The translations under genes were made by a program, and so were the position numbers. This document shows, in pieces, positions 10,322-17,227 of a stretch of DNA of 17,227 bases. The DNA lies in assembly GCA_946480605.1 (NCBI GenBank), contig CAMLKW010000080.1, positions 1 through 17,227 of the forward strand, given 5' to 3'. Under the pieces are notes generated by a model. The model was given only the letters and a program-made list of their open reading frames with translations, was not told the origin of the DNA and ran no database searches. Source of the stretch: an uncultured Roseateles sp. Its GTDB lineage: Bacteria > Pseudomonadota > Gammaproteobacteria > Burkholderiales > Burkholderiaceae. Numbering within the stretch: the first letter of the stretch is position 1; the number at the start of each line of letters is the position of its first letter.

Positions 10322-13300
10322 GTGCCTTTCTCATTGCGCTCCGGCCTGAGACGCCTGCTGATCGGCCTGGCCCTGACGGGTGCGGGCGGCGGCTTGCATG
10401 CCGCGCCGGAGCCGCGCCACGAGCGCCTGGCCGATATCGCCTTCCAGCACGTCACGCAGGACCAGGGGCTGCCCAACGCCATCGCGACAACGCTGGCCGA
10501 GGACGGGCGGGGCTTTCTGTGGATAGGCAGCCCGGGCGGACTGTCGCGCTGGGACGGCTACCGCTTCCGTGTCTACCAAGCCGATCCGCAGCGCGACGGC
10601 GCGCTGCCGGACAACTACGTGCAGGCGCTGCACGGCGACCCCAGCGGCCGGCTGTGGGTGGGCACCACGTCGGCCGGCCTGCTGCGCCACGACCCGGCGA
10701 CGGACCGTTTCGTGCGCTACCCGGTGGGCGGCGATACCGGGCTCAGTCATGTCAGCGTGCGCCAGATGCAGGACGACGGTGTCGGTGGGCTGTGGATCGT
10801 CACCGACGGCGGACTGGACCGGCTGGACCCGGCCAACGGCCATATCCAGCACGCCAGCCGCGGTTGGGCGGCGGCTGCCGGTATGCAGGTGCGCGTGTTG
10901 CTGCGCGACCGCCGCGGTGCGCTGTGGCTGGGCAGTGCGGCCGGCCTGTTCCGGCGCGAGCCCGGCCGCGTGGGGCTGGTGGCCGTGCCGCTGCGCGGCG
11001 GCACGACTGTGCAGCCCGAGGTGTTGCGCCAGGACAGCGCGGGCCGCATCTGGGTGGGCAGCCTGCAGCACGGCGTGTTCGTGCTGCCCGACGAGGGCCG
11101 GGGCCCGGCGCAACCGGTGCGCGAGCATGCCATGCCCGACGGCCAGGACGTGCTGCGCGACAGCCAGATCGCCGGCATGGTCGAGGTGCAACCGGGCGAG
11201 ATGTGGATCGCGACGCAGGCCCAAGGCCTGGTGGCCGTGAACCTGGACCAGGCGGACACGCGCCGCATCCGCCACGTGCCGGCCTGGCCCATGAGCCTGG
11301 CCGACAACGCGCTGCGCGCGCTGTACCGGGACCGGGCCGGCCTGGTCTGGGTGGCCACGAACCGTGGCCTGAGCCGCCACGACCCGCGCCAGAGCGGCGT
11401 GCTGTCGCGCTTCGGCGTGACGCCCGACGGCGGCGATGCGCTGGACGCGCGCTTCGTCAGCACCGAGATCAGCTGGATAGAGCCGCGCCCCGACGGAGGC
11501 CTGTGGCTGGGCACGCACAAGAGTGGCGTGGACATCCTGGCCGCCGGCGGCCAGCGCGTGGGCGCGCTGCGGCCCGACGCGACCCGGCCCGACGCCGCGC
11601 TGCCGGCCGACATCGTGCTGGCCATGGCGTCCGCGCCGGATGGCAGCGTCTTCATCGGCACCAAGCGCGGCCTCTACCGTGCCGACGCGGCAGGGCGGCG
11701 CGTCGCGCGCGTGTCGCTGCCGGGTCGCGACCCCGCCGCGTCGGTGTGGGCACTGCTGGCCGATGGCGATGATCTGTGGGTGGGCGGTCAGGCCGACGGC
11801 CTGTGGCGGCTGGACCTGCGCTCGGGCCGTGGCGAGGCCGTCACGCTGGCCGCGCCTGGCCTCAGCGACCAGCGCGTGACCGTGCTCGCCCGGAGCACGC
11901 GCGAACCCGGCGTGCTGTGGGTGGGCACGCGCCACGGCCTGAACCGCATCGCGCTGACGTCGCGCCAGGTCACGCAGTGGCTGCCGGGGCCGGTGCAGGC
12001 CGGCACGCTGTCGGCCGGTTTCATCACGGCGCTGCTGACCGACGAGCGCGGCCGGCTGTGGGTGGGCAGCTATGGCGGTGGCATCGACGTGCTGCCGGCG
12101 CCGGCGCAGGGCGGCGCACCCCGGCGCCTGGGCTTGGCCGAAGGCCTGCCGGACAGCACGGTGAACGCCTTGCTGCAGGACCTGCGGGGCCGCGTCTGGG
12201 CCAGCACCGACAACGGCCTGGCGCGCATCGATGCGGCCAGCCTGGCGGTGACCGCGCTGCGCCGCGCCGAGGGCGTGGTGTTCCCGACTTATTGGACCGG
12301 CTCGGCCGCGCGCACCGCGCGCGGCGAACTGCTGTTCGGCGGAGCGGGCGGCATGACCGTGGTGCTGCCGGAGAAGCTGCAGAGCTGGAGCTACCGGCCG
12401 ACGGTGCTGGTCACCGACCTGAAGCTGGGCGGCGAGACGGTGTCACTGGACCCGGCCGGCCCAGGGCTGACCTTGCGCCCCGAGGCCAACAGCATCGCCG
12501 TGGAGTTCTCGTCGACCGACTTCTCTGCGCCCGAGCGCAACCGCTTCGCCCACAAGCTGGAAGGCTATGACGCCGACTGGGTGGCCAGCGACGCGTCGCG
12601 TCGCCTGGCGGCCTATGCCAACCTGCCGCCGGGCGAGTACCGGCTGCGGCTGCGCGCCTCCAACCGCGACGGCCTGTGGAGCGAGCGCGAGCAGGTGCTG
12701 CCGCTGCGCGTGCTGCCGGCCTGGCACCAGACCTGGTGGTTCCGCGCCGGCCTGGCGCTGGGGCTGGGCCTGCTGCTGCTGACGGCCGTGCGGCTGCGCA
12801 CGCGGCTGCTGCGCCATCGACAACGCGAGCTGGAGGACAAGGTGCGCCAGCGCACTGCCGAGCTGGAGGCGCTGCACCGCACGCTGGAGCAGAAGTCGGC
12901 CGAGCTGCAGATGAGCAGCGTGACCGACCCGCTGACCGGCCTGCACAATCGTCGCTTCCTGGCCGAGCACATCGAGCAGGACCTGGCCGCCAGCCTGCGC
13001 CGTGCGCAGGAAACGCTCGCAGCCGGCGGTCAGCCGCTGGATACGGACAGCGTGTTCCTGCTGCTGGACGTGGATGCCTTCAAGCGCATCAACGATCGCT
13101 ACGGCCATGCGGCCGGCGACGCGGTGCTGGTGCAGTTCGGAGCGCGGTTGCGTTCGGTGCTGCGCGAGTCCGACTACCTGGTGCGCTGGGGCGGCGAGGA
13201 GTTTCTGGCCGTGGCCCGGGACACCGACCGTGCGCGTGCCGAGGAACTGGCCGAGCGCATGCGGGTGGTCATCGCGGGCTCGCCCTTCACGCTTGACGAC

Positions 13301-13588
13301 GGTGGCGAGATCGACGTGAACTGCTCCATCGGTTTCGCATGCATGCCGTTCGAGCCGGAACGGCCCCAGGCGCGCAACTGGCAGCAGGTCGTCAAGCTGG
13401 CCGACGTGGGCCTCTATGCGGCCAAGCGCTCGGGCCGCAATGCCTGGGTGGGCGTCCACACGGCACTCGGCCGTGCGGCGCTGGGCCGCCAGGTGGTGGG
13501 CGGCTTCGGCATCAGCAGCAACCGGCCGCTGGACGATGTCGCCGCCGCCATGGGCTCGCCGGCCGAACCCGGTGCGGTCATCGACTAG
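10322..13588 (+). CDS. membrane diguanylate cyclase with two-propeller periplasmic sensor
   Basis: A 1088-residue sensor enzyme expected to make the second messenger c-di-GMP from two GTP. It starts at a GTG followed by a signal peptide (RRLLIGLALTGAGGGLHA). Residues about 40-715 contain some 14 repeats of the Reg_prop kind (LWVGT, GL, RxD), enough for two seven-bladed beta-propellers. A Y_Y_Y domain follows at about 723-799 and a single membrane helix at 805-827 (WWFRAGLALGLGLLLLTAV). A coiled coil at about 835-865 (LEDKVRQRTAELEALHRTLEQ) leads to the GGDEF domain (about 867-1060). The active site is GGEEF at 957-961, an active variant, with the product-inhibition I-site RESD at 948-951. A signal bound in the periplasm would thus set c-di-GMP in the cytoplasm; the ligand is unknown. 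The gene's end overlaps the convergent mogA end by 11 bp. Confidence 0.92.
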   Translation: MPFSLRSGLRRLLIGLALTGAGGGLHAAPEPRHERLADIAFQHVTQDQGLPNAIATTLAEDGRGFLWIGSPGGLSRWDGYRFRVYQADPQRDGALPDNYVQALHGDPSGRLWVGTTSAGLLRHDPATDRFVRYPVGGDTGLSHVSVRQMQDDGVGGLWIVTDGGLDRLDPANGHIQHASRGWAAAAGMQVRVLLRDRRGALWLGSAAGLFRREPGRVGLVAVPLRGGTTVQPEVLRQDSAGRIWVGSLQHGVFVLPDEGRGPAQPVREHAMPDGQDVLRDSQIAGMVEVQPGEMWIATQAQGLVAVNLDQADTRRIRHVPAWPMSLADNALRALYRDRAGLVWVATNRGLSRHDPRQSGVLSRFGVTPDGGDALDARFVSTEISWIEPRPDGGLWLGTHKSGVDILAAGGQRVGALRPDATRPDAALPADIVLAMASAPDGSVFIGTKRGLYRADAAGRRVARVSLPGRDPAASVWALLADGDDLWVGGQADGLWRLDLRSGRGEAVTLAAPGLSDQRVTVLARSTREPGVLWVGTRHGLNRIALTSRQVTQWLPGPVQAGTLSAGFITALLTDERGRLWVGSYGGGIDVLPAPAQGGAPRRLGLAEGLPDSTVNALLQDLRGRVWASTDNGLARIDAASLAVTALRRAEGVVFPTYWTGSAARTARGELLFGGAGGMTVVLPEKLQSWSYRPTVLVTDLKLGGETVSLDPAGPGLTLRPEANSIAVEFSSTDFSAPERNRFAHKLEGYDADWVASDASRRLAAYANLPPGEYRLRLRASNRDGLWSEREQVLPLRVLPAWHQTWWFRAGLALGLGLLLLTAVRLRTRLLRHRQRELEDKVRQRTAELEALHRTLEQKSAELQMSSVTDPLTGLHNRRFLAEHIEQDLAASLRRAQETLAAGGQPLDTDSVFLLLDVDAFKRINDRYGHAAGDAVLVQFGARLRSVLRESDYLVRWGGEEFLAVARDTDRARAEELAERMRVVIAGSPFTLDDGGEIDVNCSIGFACMPFEPERPQARNWQQVVKLADVGLYAAKRSGRNAWVGVHTALGRAALGRQVVGGFGISSNRPLDDVAAAMGSPAEPGAVID

Positions 13589-14147
13589 GGCGCAGGGCGC
13601 TCTTGGGCCGGAAGGCCTTGCAGACTTCGTCGCGCGTTTCGAGGTAGGGCCCGCCGATCAGGTCGATGCAGTAGGGCACGGCGGCGAAGATGCCGCTGGC
13701 CTTCTCGTGGCCGGCCAGTGTTTCGGCGATCGCCTTGGGCTGGCCGGGCAGGTTGATGATGAGCGCCTGGCCACGGATGACGGCGACCTGTCGAGACAGG
13801 ATGGCGGTGGGCACGAAGTGCAGCGAAATCTGGCGCATCTGTTCGCCGAAACCGGGCATCTCGCGGTCGGCCACCGCCAGCGTGGCTTCGGGCGTCACGT
13901 CACGCGGCGCGGGGCCGGTGCCGCCGGTGGTCAGCACCAGGTGGCAGTGCTCGGTGTCGACCAGTTCAACCAGCGCCGCCGAGATGCCGGCCTGCTCGTC
14001 GGGGATCAGGCGCGGCACGAACTCGACGGGGTTCAGCAGCGCGCCGGCCAACCAGTCCTTCAGCGCCGGCAGGCCCTTGTCTTCGTAGACGCCGCTGGAC
14101 GCGCGGTCGCTGATGGAAACGATGCCGATGCGGACGGGATCACTCAT
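13578..14147 (-). CDS. mogA: molybdopterin adenylyltransferase
   Basis: MogA adenylylates molybdopterin before molybdate insertion in molybdenum-cofactor synthesis, in the cytoplasm. The protein is 189 residues, the normal length. The MoCF-fold motifs are intact: SISDRASSGVYEDKG near residue 11, TTGGTGPAPRDVTPEA at 73-88 and NLPGQPKAI at 132-140. It closely resembles the E. coli MogA pattern, including ADREMPGFGEQMRQISLHF. The ATG at 14147 overlaps the end of darP by 8 bp, so the two are likely translated from one transcript. Its last 11 bp overlap the convergent cyclase gene, leaving no room for a terminator between them. Confidence 0.95.
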   Translation of the reverse strand: MSDPVRIGIVSISDRASSGVYEDKGLPALKDWLAGALLNPVEFVPRLIPDEQAGISAALVELVDTEHCHLVLTTGGTGPAPRDVTPEATLAVADREMPGFGEQMRQISLHFVPTAILSRQVAVIRGQALIINLPGQPKAIAETLAGHEKASGIFAAVPYCIDLIGGPYLETRDEVCKAFRPKSALRPSR

Positions 14148-14676
14148 CGCTCGCCGCGGCTTCGGACGCCTTGATGAACTGGAACAGCTCGCGGAAGGCG
14201 CGACCGCTGCGCTTCTCGGGCACGTTGGCGGCGTCCTTGCGCGCGGCGCGCACGAGGTTGCGCAGCTGCTGGATGTCCACGCTCTGGTGCTCGGCGAGGA
14301 ACTCCTGCAGCGCGTCGTCGCTGGCCAGCAGGCGTTCGCGCCAGCGCTCGGACTGGTGCAGCTTCAGGCTGTCCTGCGCATGGCCCAGCTTGAAGGCGGC
14401 GACCGCCTCGCGGATGGGCTCGGGGTCGACCTTGCGCATCAGCTTGCCGATGTACTGCATCTGGCGGCGCTTGCCCTCGAAGTTGGTGATCTTCTTGGCG
14501 GCCTTCAGGGCGTCGTACAGGATCTCGGGCAGCGCCAGTGGCTCCCAGCGGCTCTCGGGCAGGGCCAGCAGGTCGTCGCCCAGCTTTTGCAGCGCGGTCA
14601 TGTCGCGCTTCATCTGGGACTTGCTGGGGCGGTCGAAGTCGTCGTCGTCTTCGAATTCAGGAGTGTTGTCTTGCAT
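14140..14676 (-). CDS. darP: ribosome-associated protein DarP (YjgA, DUF615)
   Basis: A 178-residue protein of the DUF615 family. In E. coli DarP binds the 50S subunit interface and helps its late assembly. The acidic N-terminus (EFEDDDDFDRPSKSQMKRDM) is followed by the family's ALQKLGDDLLALPESRWEPLALPE segment and a helical C-terminal half with GKRRQMQYIGKLMRKVD and the closing GRAFRELFQFIK. The ATG at 14676 gives the usual MQDNTP-type start; the ATG at 14736 would add 20 residues and would cover the promoter and even the first bases of pmbA, so it is rejected. No Shine-Dalgarno is seen. It is followed by mogA with overlapping ends and diverges from pmbA; darP and pmbA lie side by side in many proteobacteria. 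Confidence 0.94.
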   Translation of the reverse strand: MQDNTPEFEDDDDFDRPSKSQMKRDMTALQKLGDDLLALPESRWEPLALPEILYDALKAAKKITNFEGKRRQMQYIGKLMRKVDPEPIREAVAAFKLGHAQDSLKLHQSERWRERLLASDDALQEFLAEHQSVDIQQLRNLVRAARKDAANVPEKRSGRAFRELFQFIKASEAAASDE

Positions 14677-14700
14677 CGGTGGCCGTCTACAGGCGAGGCC

Positions 14701-14706
14701 TATGAT
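14701..14706 (+). promoter_or_regulatory. putative -10 box for pmbA
   Basis: TATGAT, 28 bp before the pmbA start. The minus-strand box for darP (GACAAT) overlaps its last two bases, giving face-to-face promoters in a 58-bp gap. No -35 hexamer is evident. Confidence 0.4.
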
Positions 14707-14710
14707 TGTC
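14705..14710 (-). promoter_or_regulatory. putative -10 box for darP
   Basis: The minus strand reads GACAAT, 28 bp before the darP start. It overlaps the pmbA box, so both genes would have short leaders of around 22 bases if the boxes are real. Confidence 0.35.
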
Positions 14711-14734
14711 GCCCACTCGATTTGCCTCGAATTC

Positions 14735-16102
14735 ATGTCCCAAGCCCAAGACGGTTTCGCCTACAGCCCCGAGCAGTTCCAGCAGTGGATTGAGGACGCT
14801 CTGTCAGAGGCGAAGAAGCTGGGCGCCAGCGATGCCGGCGCCGAGGTGTCGGAGGGCTGCGGCCTGTCGGTGTCGGCACGGCTGGGCCAGCTGGAGAACG
14901 TGGAGCGCAACCGCGACAAGTCGCTGGGCATCTCGGTCTACCTTGGCCAGCGGCGCGGCAATGCCAGCACCTCGGACTTCTCGGCGCAGGCCATCCGCGA
15001 CACGGTGCGTGCGGCCTACGACATCGCGCGCTTCACGGCCGAGGACGAGTTCGCCGGCCTGCCCGACGAAGCGGACCTGGCCCTGGATGCGGCCCAGCGG
15101 CCGGAGCTGGACCTGTTCCATCCCTGGGCCATCGATGCCGCGCAGGCCGCCGAGATCGCGCTGCGCTGCGAGGCCGCGGCGCTGGGGGTCGACAAGCGCA
15201 TCACCAACAGCGAGGGCGCGGCGGTGTCGGCGCAGCAGTCGCACTTCTGGATGGGCAATACGCGCGGCTTCCGCGGCGGCTATGCCAGCTCGCGCCATTC
15301 GATCTCGGTGGCTCCCATCGCCGGCCGCGGCAACGACATGCAGCGCGACGCCTGGTACAGCTCCATGCGCGATGCGGCCGACCTGGCGTCTGCCGAGGCG
15401 GTGGGCCGCTATGCGTCGGAGCGTGCGCTGTCGCGCCTGAAGGCCCGCAAGGTCGCGACGGCCGAGGTGCCGGTGCTGTTCGAGAGCACGGTGGCCATCG
15501 GCCTGCTGGGCGCGCTGGTGCAGGCCACCAGCGGCGGTGCGCTGTACCGCCGCACCAGCTTCCTGCTGGACAGCCTGGGCCAGCCCGTCGTGGCCTCGCA
15601 CATCGACATCGCCGAGGACCCGCACGTGAAGAAGGGCAAGGGCAGTTCGCCGTTCGACGACGAGGGCGTCGTCACGCGAGCCCGCTCGGTGGTGCAGGGC
15701 GGCGTGCTGCAGGGCTATTTCCTGTCCAGCTACTCGGCGCGCAAGCTGGGCATGCAGACCACCGGCCACGCCGGCGGCTCGCACAACCTGCGCATGAGCA
15801 GCCGGGCCACCGCGCCCGGCGACGACCTCGCGACGATGATCCGCCGTCTGGGGCGTGGCCTGCTGGTCACCGAGCTGATGGGGCAGGGTGTGAACTACGT
15901 GACCGGCGATTACTCGCGCGGCGCCAGCGGCTACTGGGTGGAGAACGGCGAGATCGCCTTCCCGGTCCACGAGGTGACCATCGCCGGCAACCTGAAGGAC
16001 ATGCTGCAGAACATCGTCGGCATCGGCTCCGACGAGTACAGCATGGGCACCAAGACGGTGGGCTCGGTGCTGGTCACGGGCATGAAGCTGGCGGGTAACT
16101 GA
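14735..16102 (+). CDS. pmbA: metalloprotease-related protein PmbA/TldE
   Basis: A 455-residue TldD/PmbA-family protein, the TldE partner. In E. coli TldD and TldE form a heterodimeric protease that degrades unfolded peptides, helps mature microcin B17 and acts on the antitoxin CcdA; TldE itself lacks the zinc-binding HExxxH, and none is seen here either. Family landmarks are the N-terminal GADxAEVS-like segment (LGASDAGAEVSEGCGLSVS), GKGSSPFDDEGVVTRA, GHAGGSHNLRM (344-354) and the C-terminal VTIAGNLKDMLQNIVGIGSD. The ATG at 14735 gives the expected length; longer forms of this frame overlap darP and are not real. No tldD gene is in the window, so its partner must lie elsewhere. It is cytoplasmic. 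Confidence 0.95.
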   Translation: MSQAQDGFAYSPEQFQQWIEDALSEAKKLGASDAGAEVSEGCGLSVSARLGQLENVERNRDKSLGISVYLGQRRGNASTSDFSAQAIRDTVRAAYDIARFTAEDEFAGLPDEADLALDAAQRPELDLFHPWAIDAAQAAEIALRCEAAALGVDKRITNSEGAAVSAQQSHFWMGNTRGFRGGYASSRHSISVAPIAGRGNDMQRDAWYSSMRDAADLASAEAVGRYASERALSRLKARKVATAEVPVLFESTVAIGLLGALVQATSGGALYRRTSFLLDSLGQPVVASHIDIAEDPHVKKGKGSSPFDDEGVVTRARSVVQGGVLQGYFLSSYSARKLGMQTTGHAGGSHNLRMSSRATAPGDDLATMIRRLGRGLLVTELMGQGVNYVTGDYSRGASGYWVENGEIAFPVHEVTIAGNLKDMLQNIVGIGSDEYSMGTKTVGSVLVTGMKLAGN

Positions 16103-16111
16103 CACCGTTGC

Positions 16112-16147
16112 GCACGGGTAAGCACGGGTCCGGCGCGGCCCGGCGCG
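16112..16147. repeat. two tandem 10-bp-period direct repeats upstream of the TRAP gene
   Basis: GCACGGGT occurs at 16112-16119 and again at 16122-16129, and CGGCGCG at 16131-16137 and again at 16141-16147. Both pairs repeat every 10 bp, one helical turn, and both sit just upstream of the TAGAAT box at 16153. They could be stacked binding sites on one DNA face, or chance in GC-rich DNA. Confidence 0.45.
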
Positions 16148-16152
16148 CTTCC

Positions 16153-16158
16153 TAGAAT
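16153..16158 (+). promoter_or_regulatory. putative -10 box for the TRAP binding-protein gene
   Basis: TAGAAT, 42 bp before the ATG at 16200, in the 97-bp gap after pmbA. No -35 hexamer is found at the usual distance; instead the 10-bp-period repeats occupy that area. Confidence 0.5.
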
Positions 16159-16188
16159 CGGCCGGCTTTTTCACAACAGACCGATCAC

Positions 16189-16193
16189 AGGAG
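16189..16193 (+). promoter_or_regulatory. strong ribosome binding site of the TRAP binding-protein gene
   Basis: AGGAG, 6 bp before the ATG at 16200; it fixes that start. Confidence 0.8.
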
Positions 16194-16199
16194 ACCCTC

Positions 16200-17227
16200 A
16201 TGGAACGCCGTTCCTTCGTCCGCCAGGCCGGCCTCGCCGGCGTGCTGGCCGCCGGTGCCGCCCCGGCCATCGTGCAAGCCCAGGCGCAGGTGCGCTGGCG
16301 CCTCGCGTCGAGCTTCCCGAAGTCGTTGGACACCATCTTCGGCGCGGCCGACGTGTTCGCGAAGAAGGTCTCCGAGATGACCGGCGGCAAGTTCCAGGTC
16401 TCGGTGCACGCGGGCGGCGAGATCGTGCCCGCGCTGCAGGTCGTCGATGCGGTGCAGGCCGGCACGGTCGAGATCGCGCACACCGCGCCCTACTACTTCT
16501 TCGGCAAGGACGAGACCTTTGCGCTGGGCTGCGCCATCCCCTTCGGGCTGAACAGCCGCCAGATGACGGCCTGGATGGTGGAGGGCAATGGCCTGAAGCT
16601 GATGCGTGACTTCTATCGCAACTACAACATCATCAGCTTCCCCGGCGGCAACACCGGCGCGCAGATGGGTGGCTGGTACCGCAAGGAGATCAAGAGCGTC
16701 GCCGACATGAAGGGCCTGAAGATCCGCATCGGCGGCTTCGCCGGCCGCGTGGTCGAGCGCATGGGCGCGGTGCCGCAGCAGATTGCCGGCGGCGAGATCT
16801 ACTCCGCGCTGGAGAAGGGCACCATCGACGCCGCCGAGTGGGTGGGCCCCTACGACGACCAGAAGCTGGGCTTCAACAAGGTCGCGCCCAACTACTACTA
16901 CCCCGGCTGGTGGGAAGGCGGCCCGCAGCTGGACTTCTTCATCAACACCAAGGCCTATGACTCGCTCTCAAACGAGTACAAGGCCGTCGTCGAGGCCGCG
17001 TCGGCGCTGGCCCACGTCGAGATGCAGGCGCGCTATGACGCCAAGAACCCTCAGGCGCTGAAGCAGCTGGTGGGCTCGGGCACCAAGCTGTTCCGCTTCC
17101 CCAAGGACGTCATGGAGGCCGCCTTCAAGGAGTCCATGGCCATCTACGCCGAGCTGTCGGCCAAGAACCCGAACTGGAAGAAGGTCTACGAGGACTACGC
17201 CAGCTTCCGCCGCGACCAGAACCTGTG
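16200..17227 (+). CDS. TRAP transporter substrate-binding protein, TakP-like (3' end cut)
   Basis: The periplasmic solute-binding subunit (DctP superfamily) of a tripartite ATP-independent transporter. It captures an organic acid and passes it to a DctQ/DctM membrane pair. 342 codons are visible of an expected 360 or so. The N-terminus is a Tat-type signal: RRSFVRQ followed by an Ala/Gly core and a cleavage site near AQAQ. The mature start WRLASSFPKSLDTIFGAA and the segment KGLKIRIGGFAGRVVERMGA (the conserved Arg176 that holds the carboxylate, by family knowledge), then GGEIYSALEKGTIDAAEWVGPYDD, resemble the TakP (2-oxo-acid) group. The actual ligand is not determined by this. The membrane subunits are not in the window and may follow at the right. 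A good ribosome site and its own -10 box precede it. Confidence 0.92.
   Translation, partial: MERRSFVRQAGLAGVLAAGAAPAIVQAQAQVRWRLASSFPKSLDTIFGAADVFAKKVSEMTGGKFQVSVHAGGEIVPALQVVDAVQAGTVEIAHTAPYYFFGKDETFALGCAIPFGLNSRQMTAWMVEGNGLKLMRDFYRNYNIISFPGGNTGAQMGGWYRKEIKSVADMKGLKIRIGGFAGRVVERMGAVPQQIAGGEIYSALEKGTIDAAEWVGPYDDQKLGFNKVAPNYYYPGWWEGGPQLDFFINTKAYDSLSNEYKAVVEAASALAHVEMQARYDAKNPQALKQLVGSGTKLFRFPKDVMEAAFKESMAIYAELSAKNPNWKKVYEDYASFRRDQNL

Noticed and set aside
10331..11935. 534-codon minus-strand frame opposite the cyclase sensor
   Set aside because: Shadow of the propeller repeats; His/Gln/Ala-rich with no known motif.
14804..16483. 559-codon minus-strand frame opposite pmbA and the TRAP gene start
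   Set aside because: Spans two conserved plus-strand genes and an intergenic promoter region.

Overview
The window looks like a chromosomal segment from a high-GC betaproteobacterium. The gene products resemble Burkholderiales proteins, most plausibly of the Rubrivivax/Leptothrix/Roseateles kind. That placement rests on protein style (a SuhB with an Ala/Pro/Lys tail, a DarP-MogA pair, a MutS followed by an alpha/beta hydrolase) and on TAGAAT/TACAAT-like -10 boxes. It is an inference, not a search result. I see no rRNA, tRNA, insertion sequence, phage gene or CRISPR array.

Left third (1-6700), all on the minus strand. In transcription order from right to left: suhB (inositol-monophosphatase family, RNA-polymerase-associated), a small exported protein made only of a TonB C-terminal domain, mutS (mismatch repair), an alpha/beta hydrolase whose start overlaps the mutS stop, and pyrG (CTP synthase, its last few residues cut off by the window edge). 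Clear hairpins follow suhB and the TonB-like gene, and a third lies just upstream of mutS.

Middle (6800-8360), plus strand: trmJ (tRNA 2'-O-methyltransferase) and cysE (serine O-acetyltransferase). They diverge from suhB across a short gap with face-to-face -10 boxes.

Accessory-looking part (8510-13588), plus strand. The first gene encodes a 578-residue RTX calcium-binding protein with a serralysin-type C-terminal end and no enzymatic domain. The second, 75 bp downstream, encodes a 1088-residue membrane diguanylate cyclase with a periplasmic sensor of about 14 propeller blades, a Y_Y_Y domain, one membrane helix and an active-looking GGEEF domain with an inhibitory site. A putative secreted RTX protein next to a c-di-GMP synthase suggests a surface or biofilm theme. 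It is the most interesting part of the window, but the link is only positional.

Right part (13578-17227): mogA and darP, overlapping on the minus strand, then pmbA/tldE diverging on the plus strand, and finally a TRAP-transporter substrate-binding protein (TakP-like, Tat-type signal) that runs off the right edge. Every gap between genes is shorter than 300 bp. Most of the window is ordinary housekeeping.
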